From Candidatus Ornithospirochaeta stercorigallinarum (lineage in GTDB: Bacteria > Spirochaetota > Spirochaetia > Sphaerochaetales > Sphaerochaetaceae), in NCBI GenBank assembly GCA_018711525.1, contig DVIF01000046.1, forward strand, positions 1 to 58,847: a stretch of 58,847 nt of DNA, read 5' to 3'. Both the position numbers and the translations under genes were made by a program. The notes beneath the pieces were generated by a model, which was given only the letters and a program-made list of their open reading frames with translations, was not told the DNA's origin and did not search any database. Positions 1 to 7,671 of the stretch are shown here, piece by piece. Each line of letters starts with the position of its first letter. The first letter of the stretch is position 1.

Positions 1-78
1 GCAGCAGCCGATGATGCGGGTCATCATCTGAGTCTGCTCGTCTGTGGGGTAAAGTCTGTAACGGTACGCCTTCTGCAT
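1..78 (-). CDS. tnpB: IS200/IS605-family TnpB, N-terminal fragment (runs off the window)
   Basis: On the minus strand an ATG at 78 opens a frame of 26 codons that continues past the window edge. It reads MQKAYRYRLYPTDEQ and then a short stretch ending GCC. This matches the start of OrfB/TnpB proteins of IS200/IS605 elements, which begin with a basic aromatic strand, the RLYPT motif and a helix before the Gly-Cys. TnpB is the RNA-guided nuclease of these elements and ancestor of Cas12; the catalytic RuvC residues lie outside the window. Too short for the ORF track. Whether the gene is intact cannot be judged. No tnpA is seen in the 190 bases beside it. Confidence 0.75.
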   Translation of the reverse strand, partial: MQKAYRYRLYPTDEQTQMMTRIIGCC

Positions 79-126
79 ATGTGTATTATACCATGGAATT
101 GAGAATTCATATAGCTTTGCTATATG

Positions 127-188
127 AAAAACTGATAATCCCCGCATTCAGCCCCTATGCGAGCATAGGAGTTATCTGCGGTAGTTTT
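127..188. mobile_element. Imperfect palindrome at the presumed left end of the IS605-type element
   Basis: Nested inverted repeats lie upstream of tnpB: outer AAAACT/AGTTTT, middle CCGCA/TGCGG, and an inner CCTATG-CGAG-CATAGG hairpin. IS200/IS605 elements lack terminal inverted repeats and instead carry subterminal hairpins recognised by TnpA, so a structure here fits the left end. The exact tip and the target tetranucleotide cannot be fixed from one copy. Confidence 0.45.
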
Positions 189-272
189 ATATCTAAAAAA
201 TAATTCGAAAGCCACCCTTCGCTCACAGGGACATACTGCTCCTGAATGGTACCGGATTCCTCTATTACATGT

Positions 273-1007
273 TTAGTTAAGCTTAGTGTATTCTTCATCA
301 GAAACAGGCTCTAGCCATTCGTTTCTTGTGTTCTCTCCTGGGACCTCAACTGCAATGTGTGAAAACCAGCTGTCTTTAGCAGCTCCATGCCAGTGCTTCA
401 CTTCCCTTTTGATTGTGATGACATCTCCGGGATGAAGCTCTACAGCATTCTTCCCCACTTCCTGATACCATCCTCTGCCGGAAGTACAGAGAAGAATCTG
501 CCCTCCCCCTTTGTCAGAATGATGTATGTGCCAGTTGTTGCGGCATCCGGGCTCGAATGTTACATTCGCCATGAATACAGTCTCCTTGGGATCTGTAAGA
601 GGCTTGAGATATGACGCTCCGGTGAAATACTGAGCATAGGCATCGTTTGATTCCCCAAGGCCGAACATGCCGCCATCTTTTCCTTCATCATCCTTGTAGA
701 CTTCAAGAGCAACGCGGAATGCCGCCCATGCATTGGGCCATCCTGCATAGAATGCAACATGCGTGAGGATCTCGCCCATCTCTGCCTTCGTCACCCCATT
801 CTTCTTCGCAGTCTGCATATGATAGTTGAAGGAAGAATCAATAAGACCTTTCGATACAAGGACTGTCACTGTGAGTATCGACCTCATTTTGAGAGAAAGC
901 AGCCCTTCCCTCGACCATATTTCTCCGAAAAGAATATCATCATTGAGATGAGCGAACTCATCTGCAAATCCTGTTAGGGCATCTCGTCCCGCTGTCTGCT
1001 TAACCAT
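273..1007 (-). CDS. Carboxymuconolactone decarboxylase-like / cupin fusion protein
   Basis: A 244-residue cytoplasmic protein with two domains. Residues about 30-105 form an all-helical carboxymuconolactone decarboxylase (AhpD-like) domain, with the typical HMQTAKKNGVTKAE stretch followed by a Tyr-Ala-Gly-Trp-Pro helix. Residues about 145-225 form a cupin with a HIHHSDKGGGQ metal-binding strand and a later HWHG. Such two-domain proteins are common beside LysR regulators in anaerobes and are usually only annotated as CMD/cupin; the substrate is unknown. A GGAGG sits just before the chosen ATG. The gene is divergent from a LysR gene, which suggests local control. I see no AhpD-type CxxC pair, so a peroxidase role is unlikely. 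Confidence 0.85.
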   Translation of the reverse strand: MVKQTAGRDALTGFADEFAHLNDDILFGEIWSREGLLSLKMRSILTVTVLVSKGLIDSSFNYHMQTAKKNGVTKAEMGEILTHVAFYAGWPNAWAAFRVALEVYKDDEGKDGGMFGLGESNDAYAQYFTGASYLKPLTDPKETVFMANVTFEPGCRNNWHIHHSDKGGGQILLCTSGRGWYQEVGKNAVELHPGDVITIKREVKHWHGAAKDSWFSHIAVEVPGENTRNEWLEPVSDEEYTKLN

Positions 1008-1116
1008 ATATTGCCTCCATAGTTTTCAATCTGCGTTTATAATCTAAAACCACATGATTGTTATGTCTAATACTTCTTTTTCATAATTAAAAATGCTTTC
1101 AGGTAATTTATAATCA

Positions 1117-1125
1117 TGATAGAAT
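1117..1125 (+). promoter_or_regulatory. Extended -10 (TGaTAGAAT) 7 nt before the LysR start codon
   Basis: TGn followed by TAGAAT lies 7 nt before the ATG at 1133, with no Shine-Dalgarno sequence between. Transcription would begin at or next to the start codon. No good -35 is present, as is usual for extended -10 promoters. Position is seen; leaderless expression is inferred. Confidence 0.5.
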
Positions 1126-1132
1126 CCTTCGT

Positions 1133-2008
1133 ATGGAACTCAGAGTACTAAGATACTTCCTGACAATCGCAGAGGAAGAGAACATTACAAGGGCCGCGGA
1201 CATACTCCATGTTACGCAGCCGACACTCTCAAGACAGATAATGCAGCTTGAGGACGAACTGGGAACAAAACTCTTCAAGCGGAGCAAATACTGCATAAAG
1301 CTTACAGAGGATGGACTTTTCTTGAAGCGACGTGCAGAGGAGATTCTTTCCCTTGCTGAGAATACCGCAGAGGCTATTGGAAACAAGGACAAGGATATCG
1401 TGGGCGAAATCACAATCGGGTGCACAGAGACGCACAGCATGGACGCGCTTGCATCGAAGATGGCAGAGTTCCGAAAACTTCATAAAGGGGTGAGCTACAA
1501 CATCTACACGACCAATGCAGATGGAATCAAGGAGAACATCGAGAAAGGTGTATTTGAACTTGGACTTGTTACTGAGCCTGTTGATACCTCCCGCTTTGAG
1601 ACACTTCATCTTCAAGGCAAAGAGAGATGGGGTGCCCTCGTCAGGGAGGATGATCCTATTGCAAAGAAGGAGTTTGTCTATCCTGATGACGTGAAAAACA
1701 GGCCTCTCATTCTTCCTGTACGTTCGGAAGTAAGATACATCCTCGAAGGATGGTTCGGTGCATCCTTTCAGGATCTTGATATTACAGCAAGATATAATCT
1801 TGGCAGGAATGTGGCGGTCATGGTTCAGAATGGTCTTGGAACTGGAATCTGCTTTGACCTTTTCTCAAGCTATGATGGCCTTCGCTTTATTCCGATGATT
1901 CCCCCCTTGATGACAGGAAGTGCTGTGTGCTGGAAAAAGAATCAGCTCTTCTCGACTGTAACACGAAGCTTCATAGAGTTCCTTAAAAATGCAGATAGAG
2001 CATTTTAA
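1133..2008 (+). CDS. LysR-family transcriptional regulator
   Basis: A 291-residue protein of normal LysR length. Residues 1-60 are the winged helix-turn-helix (RAADILHVTQPTLSRQI core, then a wing ending LFKRSK). The rest is the periplasmic-binding-protein-like effector domain. It is transcribed away from the CMD/cupin gene, so the likely target is the shared 125-bp intergenic region and itself. The ligand is not predictable. There is no ribosome binding site before the ATG; an extended -10 sits 7 nt upstream, so the message may be leaderless. Confidence 0.9.
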   Translation: MELRVLRYFLTIAEEENITRAADILHVTQPTLSRQIMQLEDELGTKLFKRSKYCIKLTEDGLFLKRRAEEILSLAENTAEAIGNKDKDIVGEITIGCTETHSMDALASKMAEFRKLHKGVSYNIYTTNADGIKENIEKGVFELGLVTEPVDTSRFETLHLQGKERWGALVREDDPIAKKEFVYPDDVKNRPLILPVRSEVRYILEGWFGASFQDLDITARYNLGRNVAVMVQNGLGTGICFDLFSSYDGLRFIPMIPPLMTGSAVCWKKNQLFSTVTRSFIEFLKNADRAF

Positions 2009-2126
2009 AACCAAAGAATCCAGGAAGGAAAAGCTATCAGGAAGACACTAACACTATGACAAAAGGACTAGAAAAAGCTATGCAGCAATCAATTCAAACT
2101 TTTATGCAATATGAGACAGAATCCAG

Positions 2127-2156
2127 TTGAGGAAACCATGCGGTTGGTAGTAATAT
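2127..2156 (+). promoter_or_regulatory. Predicted pyrG promoter
   Basis: TTGAGG and TAATAT are separated by 18 nt, the same spacing and -10 as the glnA promoter in this window. The predicted start near 2163 gives a leader of only about 60 nt, nearly all of it hairpin sequence. Confidence 0.5.
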
Positions 2157-2166
2157 CTAAAGCAAT

Positions 2167-2182
2167 TGGACAAAGACGTCTA
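2167..2182 (+). promoter_or_regulatory. Candidate ANTAR target hairpin in the pyrG leader
   Basis: TGGAC-AAAGAC-GTCTA folds into a 5-bp stem (one G-U) with a six-base loop that has A at position 1 and G at position 4, the ANTAR signature. It uses the 5' arm of the downstream terminator, so the two folds exclude each other. The next loop of the terminator is U-rich and does not match the signature, so this is the weakest of the three leaders. Confidence 0.45.
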
Positions 2183-2214
2183 TCTTTTTCGGATAGGCGT
2201 CTTTTTCTTTTTTT
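2172..2214 (+). terminator. Leader terminator (attenuator) directly before pyrG
   Basis: A 13-bp stem, AAAGACGTCTATC paired with GATAGGCGTCTTT (one G-U), is followed by TTTTTCTTTTTTT and then at once by the GGAGGG ribosome binding site of pyrG. A terminator in this place can only act as an on/off switch for pyrG. Confidence 0.75.
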
Positions 2215-2224
2215 GGAGGGAATG

Positions 2225-3823
2225 ATGGATAGAAAGTACATCTTTGTTACTGGTGGTGTCGTATCTGGACTTGGTAAGGGAGTAAGTGCGGCAAGTCTTG
2301 GACTTCTATTGAAGCAGAGGGGTTTGAAAGTGGCGGCCCAGAAGCTCGATCCGTATCTCAATGTGGACCCAGGGACAATGAGCCCCTATCAGCATGGAGA
2401 GGTCTTTGTGACCGAAGATGGAGCAGAGACCGACCTTGACCTCGGACACTATGAGAGATTCATCGATGAGAATCTCAACAAAAGGTCGAACCTTACAAGC
2501 GGCAAGGTATTCTGGAACATCCTGACAAGGGAAAGACGCGGTGAGTATCTCGGCAAGACAGTTCAGATCATCCCCCACGTAACAGATGAGATCAAGGCTG
2601 CGATATATTCACTCGGAGAGATGACAGGTGCTGATGTGGTAATCACCGAAATCGGCGGCACGATCGGAGACATAGAAAGCCAACCCTTTCTTGAAGCTGC
2701 CCGCCAGCTCCGTGCGGAGGTAGGAGCAGTCAACTCGATGTTCATCCATGTCGTCCTTGTCCCCTACCTTGCATGCAGCGGGGAATTCAAGACGAAACCG
2801 AGCCAGCACTCGGTGCATGAACTCCAGGGGATGGGTATAATGCCGGACTGCATCATCGCCCGGTCCGACACAACCCTTGATGACGACATCATCTCCAAGA
2901 TCTCCCTATTCTGTAATGTCGAGAGGCGTGCTGTAATCGGCAACGAGAACATCTCCCCCATCTATGCCCTTCCACTTCTTCTTCATGAGCGTGGTTTTGA
3001 TGACTACGTCATCTCAAGACTCTCTTTAAAATGTAGTGAATGCAGTCTCGAATCATGGAGTAACGCAGTGGAGCGCATGAGGAGGGAAAAAGAAAGGAAA
3101 GTCAAAATCGCGATATGCGGCAAATATGTCAAGCTCCACGATGCCTACCTTTCAATAAACGAGGCCCTTTATCATGCGGCAAGCTTCAACAATGCAGAAC
3201 TTGAACTGTCGTTCATCGATGCAGAGGATGTGGAGAGAAAAGGAGCGGAGGAACTTCTAGAAGATGCTGACGGCATCCTTGTCCCAGGAGGCTTCGGGGA
3301 AAGAGGTGTCGAGGGTATGATCCAGGCATCACGATATGCCAGGGAGCATGACAAACCCTACTTTGGAATCTGTCTGGGGATGCAGGTTGCAGTAATCGAG
3401 GCGGCACGCTCCCTCTCTGCACTTGAGAGGGCAAACTCAAGGGAGTTCGATCCTGATGGGGATGAATGCGTAATAGATCTGATGGATGAGCAGCGGAACA
3501 TCACAGCCAAGGGGGGAACGATGAGACTTGGCTCATATCCATGCAGGATAGTACCTGGAACATTGCTTCATAAGCTCTATGGAGGGGATATGGTCAGCGA
3601 GAGGCACAGGCATCGCTATGAGGTATCTCCTCTATTCAGGGAAAAAATAGCTGAAAGCGGTATTCTCTTCAGTGGTGTAAGTCCCGATGGTAAACTTGTC
3701 GAGGCCATGGAGAATCCATCATGCACCTTTTTCATCGGCGTGCAGTCCCATCCCGAGTTCAAAAGCCGCCCGAACAGGGTCCATCCCCTCTTCGATGGAT
3801 TCATAAAAGCAGCTCTGCTATGA
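2225..3823 (+). CDS. pyrG: CTP synthase (glutamine-hydrolysing)
   Basis: Converts UTP, ATP and glutamine to CTP. The N-terminal synthetase domain starts with KYIFVTGGVVSGLGKG (P-loop) and carries the DPYLNVDPGTM motif. The C-terminal class I amidotransferase domain has the nucleophile Cys in GICLGMQ and the His-Glu of HPEFKSR. Length 532 residues is normal. The ORF track begins at 2111, but those 38 codons run through the leader terminator and have no counterpart in the family. The GGAGGG at 2215 is spaced 5 nt from ATG 2225 (ATG 2222 is too close). Transcription appears controlled by the attenuator in front of it. The gene lies beside other glutamine enzymes and is convergent with asnB. Confidence 0.97.
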   Translation: MDRKYIFVTGGVVSGLGKGVSAASLGLLLKQRGLKVAAQKLDPYLNVDPGTMSPYQHGEVFVTEDGAETDLDLGHYERFIDENLNKRSNLTSGKVFWNILTRERRGEYLGKTVQIIPHVTDEIKAAIYSLGEMTGADVVITEIGGTIGDIESQPFLEAARQLRAEVGAVNSMFIHVVLVPYLACSGEFKTKPSQHSVHELQGMGIMPDCIIARSDTTLDDDIISKISLFCNVERRAVIGNENISPIYALPLLLHERGFDDYVISRLSLKCSECSLESWSNAVERMRREKERKVKIAICGKYVKLHDAYLSINEALYHAASFNNAELELSFIDAEDVERKGAEELLEDADGILVPGGFGERGVEGMIQASRYAREHDKPYFGICLGMQVAVIEAARSLSALERANSREFDPDGDECVIDLMDEQRNITAKGGTMRLGSYPCRIVPGTLLHKLYGGDMVSERHRHRYEVSPLFREKIAESGILFSGVSPDGKLVEAMENPSCTFFIGVQSHPEFKSRPNRVHPLFDGFIKAALL

Positions 3824-3834
3824 CAGGAAAGAAT

Positions 3835-3862
3835 GCAGATGTGCATTTGCCTGCACACCTGC
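3835..3862. terminator. Hairpin between the convergent pyrG and asnB genes
   Basis: GCAGATGTGCA and TGCACACCTGC pair over 11 positions with one A-C mismatch around a 6-nt loop. Neither strand has a real U-tract after it, so it may act as a weak bidirectional terminator or RNA 3'-end stabiliser. Confidence 0.35.
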
Positions 3863-3870
3863 ATCATCTC

Positions 3871-5457
3871 TTATTCCCCGCTCTTACCGTAGTTTGAGAG
3901 CACTCGTGCGGAAGGATCTGAGACACGGCAGCCGGGCCAGCTGCTGTTAGGCATCCAGAATCCAGGTATCATCCTGTACTGTCCGGGATAAAAACTCTCG
4001 AAAATCTCCCTGTATAGAAGAGATTCAGGAGTAAACGGTCTTCCTTCTTCAGGATATCTGCTGTATTCCGCTTCAAGGTCCTTTCCTTCATAATACCTTT
4101 CAGCATAGGCCTTTAGCTCATCGACCATGCTATGCCCTACTGCATCGCTGAATGCGGCCTTCTCCCTCCAGAGGATATCATCAGGGAGCCAACCACCCTT
4201 CTCAAATGCCTTCCTTAAAAGGTACTTGCCATGTCCATAGCGGTTCATCTTCATCTCAGGGTCGATTGAAAGGACATAGGATGCGAAATCCAAATCACCG
4301 AATGGAACCCTTGCTTCGATGCTGTTGTCTGCAATACATCTGTCCGCCCTGAGCACATCATATGCATAAAGTTCATGGACGCGCTTCTGACTTTCTTTTT
4401 CAAAAGCTTCTGCATCCGGTGCGAAATCGGTGTATTTGTATCCGAAAAGCTCATCAGAGACCTCTCCTGTAAGAAGTACCCTTACATCGGTATGCTCATG
4501 TATGTATCTGCATAAGAGATACATCCCCATGCTTGCGCGGATGGTTGTGATATCATATGTCGCCAAGGCGTTTATGACCTCGGGCAGGGCTTTGATCACA
4601 TCTTCTGCACTCATGGTCACATTCGTATGGATGGCGTTAAGGAAAGAAGCCGTATGCTCTGCGTATTTCGAATCAATCGGGTCCTTCTCCATCCCGATTG
4701 AGAACGTACGTATCGGACGCTCAAGTATCCTGGTTGCGATAGAGCATACAAGCGAGCTGTCGAGGCCGCCTGAGAGTAGGAATGCAACCGGTGTATCGGC
4801 ATCAAGCCTTTTCTCAACCGCTTTTATCAGCTTCTTTCGTATGTTGCCCGTGATCTCCTCAAGACTGCCGTATGTATATCCCCTCACTTCCGATATATCC
4901 CTGTAGCAGATGAAACGACCGTTTTCATAGTAATGCCCCGGAGGGAAAGGGATCACATCACGGCAGAACGGTGTAAGAAGGCATGCCTCACTTGCAAAGG
5001 CGATCTTTTCATCCCTGTCGTAGCCGTAGAAGAGAGGCCTTATTCCTATTGGATCCCGTGCGGCGACCAGTCCTTTATCCTTATCGTATATGACTGTCGC
5101 ATACTCAGCATCAAGAATGGGGAACATCTTCTCCCCGTATTTCTCATAAAGATAGAGCACAGTCTCGCAATCAGAATCGGAACGGAAGGAATACCCCTCT
5201 TTCTCAAGAGCCCTGCGTATGCTCCTGAAACCGTATATCTCACCGTTTGTAACGCTGTACATCCCCTTGTATTCGAACGGCTGCATACCACGATTATCGA
5301 CTCCCATTATTGAAAGCCTCTGGAATGCCAGGACAAAGCCGTTTTCAAGTCTGAGGACATCCTCCGAATCCGGTCCCCTCCTCCTTGTCCGCTCTAAGAT
5401 CGCTCTAATTTGTGGAAGGCCGATTGCACTTCCACTATATGCAAATACCGTACACAT
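3871..5457 (-). CDS. asnB: Asparagine synthetase (glutamine-hydrolysing)
   Basis: Makes asparagine from aspartate, ATP and glutamine. Met1 is followed by the class II amidotransferase nucleophile Cys2, with an RRRGPDSED segment near residue 30. The C-terminal synthetase domain has the PP-loop LLSGGLDSSL (about residue 228) and TYDITTIRASM / LLTGEVSDELFGYK. At 528 residues it is slightly shorter than E. coli AsnB. It is the last gene of the glutamate synthase operon, 8 nt after the GXGXG-domain gene, so it should share the glt promoter and attenuator. This placement ties asparagine formation to the same nitrogen signal. Confidence 0.93.
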   Translation of the reverse strand: MCTVFAYSGSAIGLPQIRAILERTRRRGPDSEDVLRLENGFVLAFQRLSIMGVDNRGMQPFEYKGMYSVTNGEIYGFRSIRRALEKEGYSFRSDSDCETVLYLYEKYGEKMFPILDAEYATVIYDKDKGLVAARDPIGIRPLFYGYDRDEKIAFASEACLLTPFCRDVIPFPPGHYYENGRFICYRDISEVRGYTYGSLEEITGNIRKKLIKAVEKRLDADTPVAFLLSGGLDSSLVCSIATRILERPIRTFSIGMEKDPIDSKYAEHTASFLNAIHTNVTMSAEDVIKALPEVINALATYDITTIRASMGMYLLCRYIHEHTDVRVLLTGEVSDELFGYKYTDFAPDAEAFEKESQKRVHELYAYDVLRADRCIADNSIEARVPFGDLDFASYVLSIDPEMKMNRYGHGKYLLRKAFEKGGWLPDDILWREKAAFSDAVGHSMVDELKAYAERYYEGKDLEAEYSRYPEEGRPFTPESLLYREIFESFYPGQYRMIPGFWMPNSSWPGCRVSDPSARVLSNYGKSGE

Positions 5458-5465
5458 ATAACACC

Positions 5466-6182
5466 TCAGACTGCAGCATATAGCTGACTGTAGGATTTTG
5501 ATTCATCTGCCTCAATGGCAATGAAATCCCCTTCAAGACATCGTTCGACAGGCAGAGAGAAGACAGATGCGAAATCAGAGACGATCGGCCGTATTATGCT
5601 CTCCATCTCAGACCTTCCTACTGCTCGTCTTATAAGCTTGTCAGAGAGATTCAGAGGCTCCTTGTCCGTCCTGAGGTAGATCGTCCCGGCGTACATTCCG
5701 TTTCCACAGAAATAACCTGTGATGCTCTTTCCCTCATAGCCGAGGCCAAGGACTATGATCGTCCCTCCTGCCAGATACTCGCCCAGGAAGGATCCTGCTC
5801 TTCCTCCGATTACAAGAATGCTCTTTTTATCCTCATACGCCTTCATATGGACACCTGCCCTGTATCCGGCATCGCCAAGCACATATACCCTGCCTCCACG
5901 CATGCCGTATGCAAGTGCGTCCCCTGCCGAACCTTTTATGGCAAGAAGTCCTGCATTCATCGTGTCCGCCGCGGCATCCTGGGCATTACCATCGACATAT
6001 ATCGTCGCACCATCAAGATAGGATGCAAGGGCATTGCCGGGAGTACCTTCGATATGAAGAACCCCCTCCTTGCTGCCGCAGCCTATATACCGCTCACCGA
6101 GGCATCCTTTCAAAGTAATCTCCTCCCCTTCATGCCTTCTTATCTCATCCAATCCATCTTTTCTGATATCAAACACCTTCAT
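5466..6182 (-). CDS. Glutamate synthase, GXGXG (C-terminal alpha) domain subunit
   Basis: A stand-alone right-handed beta-helix protein equivalent to the C-terminal domain of the GltB alpha chain. The repeated G-x-x-G-x-x-x-G pattern runs from residue 30 to 180 (for example GGRAGSFLGEYLAGGTII). In archaeal-type glutamate synthases and in GlxC-like proteins this domain is a separate subunit with structural and ammonia-channel roles. The ORF track starts at 6197, but ATG 6182 has an AGGAG 7 nt before it and yields the usual MKVFDI start. It begins 1 nt after the stop of the FMN-domain gene, so translation is coupled. Confidence 0.9.
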   Translation of the reverse strand: MKVFDIRKDGLDEIRRHEGEEITLKGCLGERYIGCGSKEGVLHIEGTPGNALASYLDGATIYVDGNAQDAAADTMNAGLLAIKGSAGDALAYGMRGGRVYVLGDAGYRAGVHMKAYEDKKSILVIGGRAGSFLGEYLAGGTIIVLGLGYEGKSITGYFCGNGMYAGTIYLRTDKEPLNLSDKLIRRAVGRSEMESIIRPIVSDFASVFSLPVERCLEGDFIAIEADESKSYSQLYAAV

Positions 6183-6183
6183 C

Positions 6184-7671
6184 TCATTCTCCTGCATATC
6201 CTATTCCAAGTATCTCAAGCTCTTTCGAATTGAGGCCTACCCCTTTGAGAGCCATGCGGTTGCCTCTCAGGGCCTCTATGCTGTTTATCCCCATTCCACC
6301 CATGATCTCCTTTATCTCGCGTGTCCATGCATTCACAAGGTTTATAAGACGCTCTGCACCTTTTTCCGGGTCAAGTCTTCCTGTGAGCTCCGGGTCCTGG
6401 GTCGCAAGCCCCCATGCACATCTGCCTGTATGGCAGGAGGCGCATATATGGCAGCCAAGTGCGCAAAGGGCCGCAGTACCTATGGAAACGGCATCTGAGC
6501 CGAGCGCTATCGCCTTGACTACATCGGATGAGTTCCTTATTCCTCCTGACGCGATGATGCTCACCCTGTCCCTTATCCTCTCCTCCCTAAGCCTCTGATC
6601 GACGGTAGCGATTGCAAGCTCAATCGGTATGCCGACATTGTCGCGGATACGTTTCGGAGCCGCTCCCGTCCCTCCTCGGTAGCCGTCGATTGCTATTATG
6701 TCTGCACCGCTCCGGGCGATTCCCGAAGCAATAGGAGCGATATTATGGACAGCGGCGACTTTGACGATCACCGGCCTCTTATACTCTGTCGCTTCCTTTA
6801 TCGACATGACAAGCTGTGCCAGGTCCTCAATCGAGTAGATGTCATGATGCGGTGCAGGGCTTATCGCATCCAATCCCTCAGGGACCATCCTCGTCTTCGA
6901 AACATCCCCTATGATCTTTTTTCCTGTAAGGTGCCCTCCGATTCCCGGTTTCGCACCCTGTCCGATCTTTATCTCGATGGCAGATGCGGTGTTCAGATAT
7001 GTCGCATGCACTCCGAACCGGCCCGATGCAACCTGCACGATGGTATTCTCCTTATAGGGATAGAGACTTTCATGAAGGCCACCCTCCCCTGTGTTCCAGT
7101 ATGTGCCGAGCCTCTCGGAGGCAATGGCAAGCGCCCTATGCACGTTCAGGCTGATCGCACCGTAGCTCATTGCAGAGAAGAGTATCGGGGTCTTTAGTTC
7201 AAGGTGTGGTGGAAGATTATCCATGATCCGCCCTTCCTTCGTCCTCTCCACACACCCGGGCCTTGCTCCGATGAACACAGATGTCTCCATAGGCTCCCTC
7301 AATGGGTCGATCGAGGGATTTGTCACCTGGCTTGCATTGAGAAGCATCTTGTCGAAGTAGATGGGTACATTCTCCCCTGATGCACCCATCGAGGAGAGAA
7401 GGACTCCACCGGTATCGGCCTGTAGGAGTATCTCGTCTATATCGTCTTGCTTGAATACGGAATTACCCCTGTATCTGTTTTCATATTCAGTTATGTATAT
7501 CGCACCTCTGGGACAGAGGGAGACACAGCGCTGGCAGTCAGTGCATTTTTCATGATGGAAGACCAGGGCATTGTCTTTTCCGACTGTTATCGCACCGAAA
7601 GAGCACTCCTTTGCGCATCTGAGACACAAGATGCAGAGATCATCCTTTCTGATTCTATATCTTCTGAACAT
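6184..7671 (-). CDS. Glutamate synthase, ferredoxin + FMN synthase-domain subunit (archaeal type)
   Basis: The catalytic core that reduces 2-oxoglutarate plus ammonia to glutamate. Residues 10-60 hold two 4Fe-4S ferredoxin motifs (CILCLRCAKEC and CTDCQRCVSLC). Residues about 90-490 are the FMN-binding TIM barrel of GltB, with GQGAKPGIGGHL, the IDGYRGGTGAAP strand and a further Cys cluster CALGCHICASC near residue 410. The 495-residue size fits archaeal/clostridial GltB rather than the 1500-residue bacterial chain. No NADPH-oxidising GltD lies in the operon, so electrons probably enter through the ferredoxin domain or a GltD encoded elsewhere. It overlaps the amidotransferase gene upstream by 17 nt. 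Confidence 0.92.
   Translation of the reverse strand: MFRRYRIRKDDLCILCLRCAKECSFGAITVGKDNALVFHHEKCTDCQRCVSLCPRGAIYITEYENRYRGNSVFKQDDIDEILLQADTGGVLLSSMGASGENVPIYFDKMLLNASQVTNPSIDPLREPMETSVFIGARPGCVERTKEGRIMDNLPPHLELKTPILFSAMSYGAISLNVHRALAIASERLGTYWNTGEGGLHESLYPYKENTIVQVASGRFGVHATYLNTASAIEIKIGQGAKPGIGGHLTGKKIIGDVSKTRMVPEGLDAISPAPHHDIYSIEDLAQLVMSIKEATEYKRPVIVKVAAVHNIAPIASGIARSGADIIAIDGYRGGTGAAPKRIRDNVGIPIELAIATVDQRLREERIRDRVSIIASGGIRNSSDVVKAIALGSDAVSIGTAALCALGCHICASCHTGRCAWGLATQDPELTGRLDPEKGAERLINLVNAWTREIKEIMGGMGINSIEALRGNRMALKGVGLNSKELEILGIGYAGE

Noticed and set aside
2111-2224. 38-residue N-terminal extension of CTP synthase in the ORF track
   Set aside because: It runs through the promoter -10 region and leader terminator and has no counterpart in CTP synthases; a well-spaced GGAGGG serves ATG 2225.
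4430-4906. Longer antisense ORFs such as 4430..4906, 9919..10512 and 11762..12382
   Set aside because: They lie wholly opposite strongly conserved genes (asnB, glnA, glnN) and have no recognisable domain or ribosome binding site.
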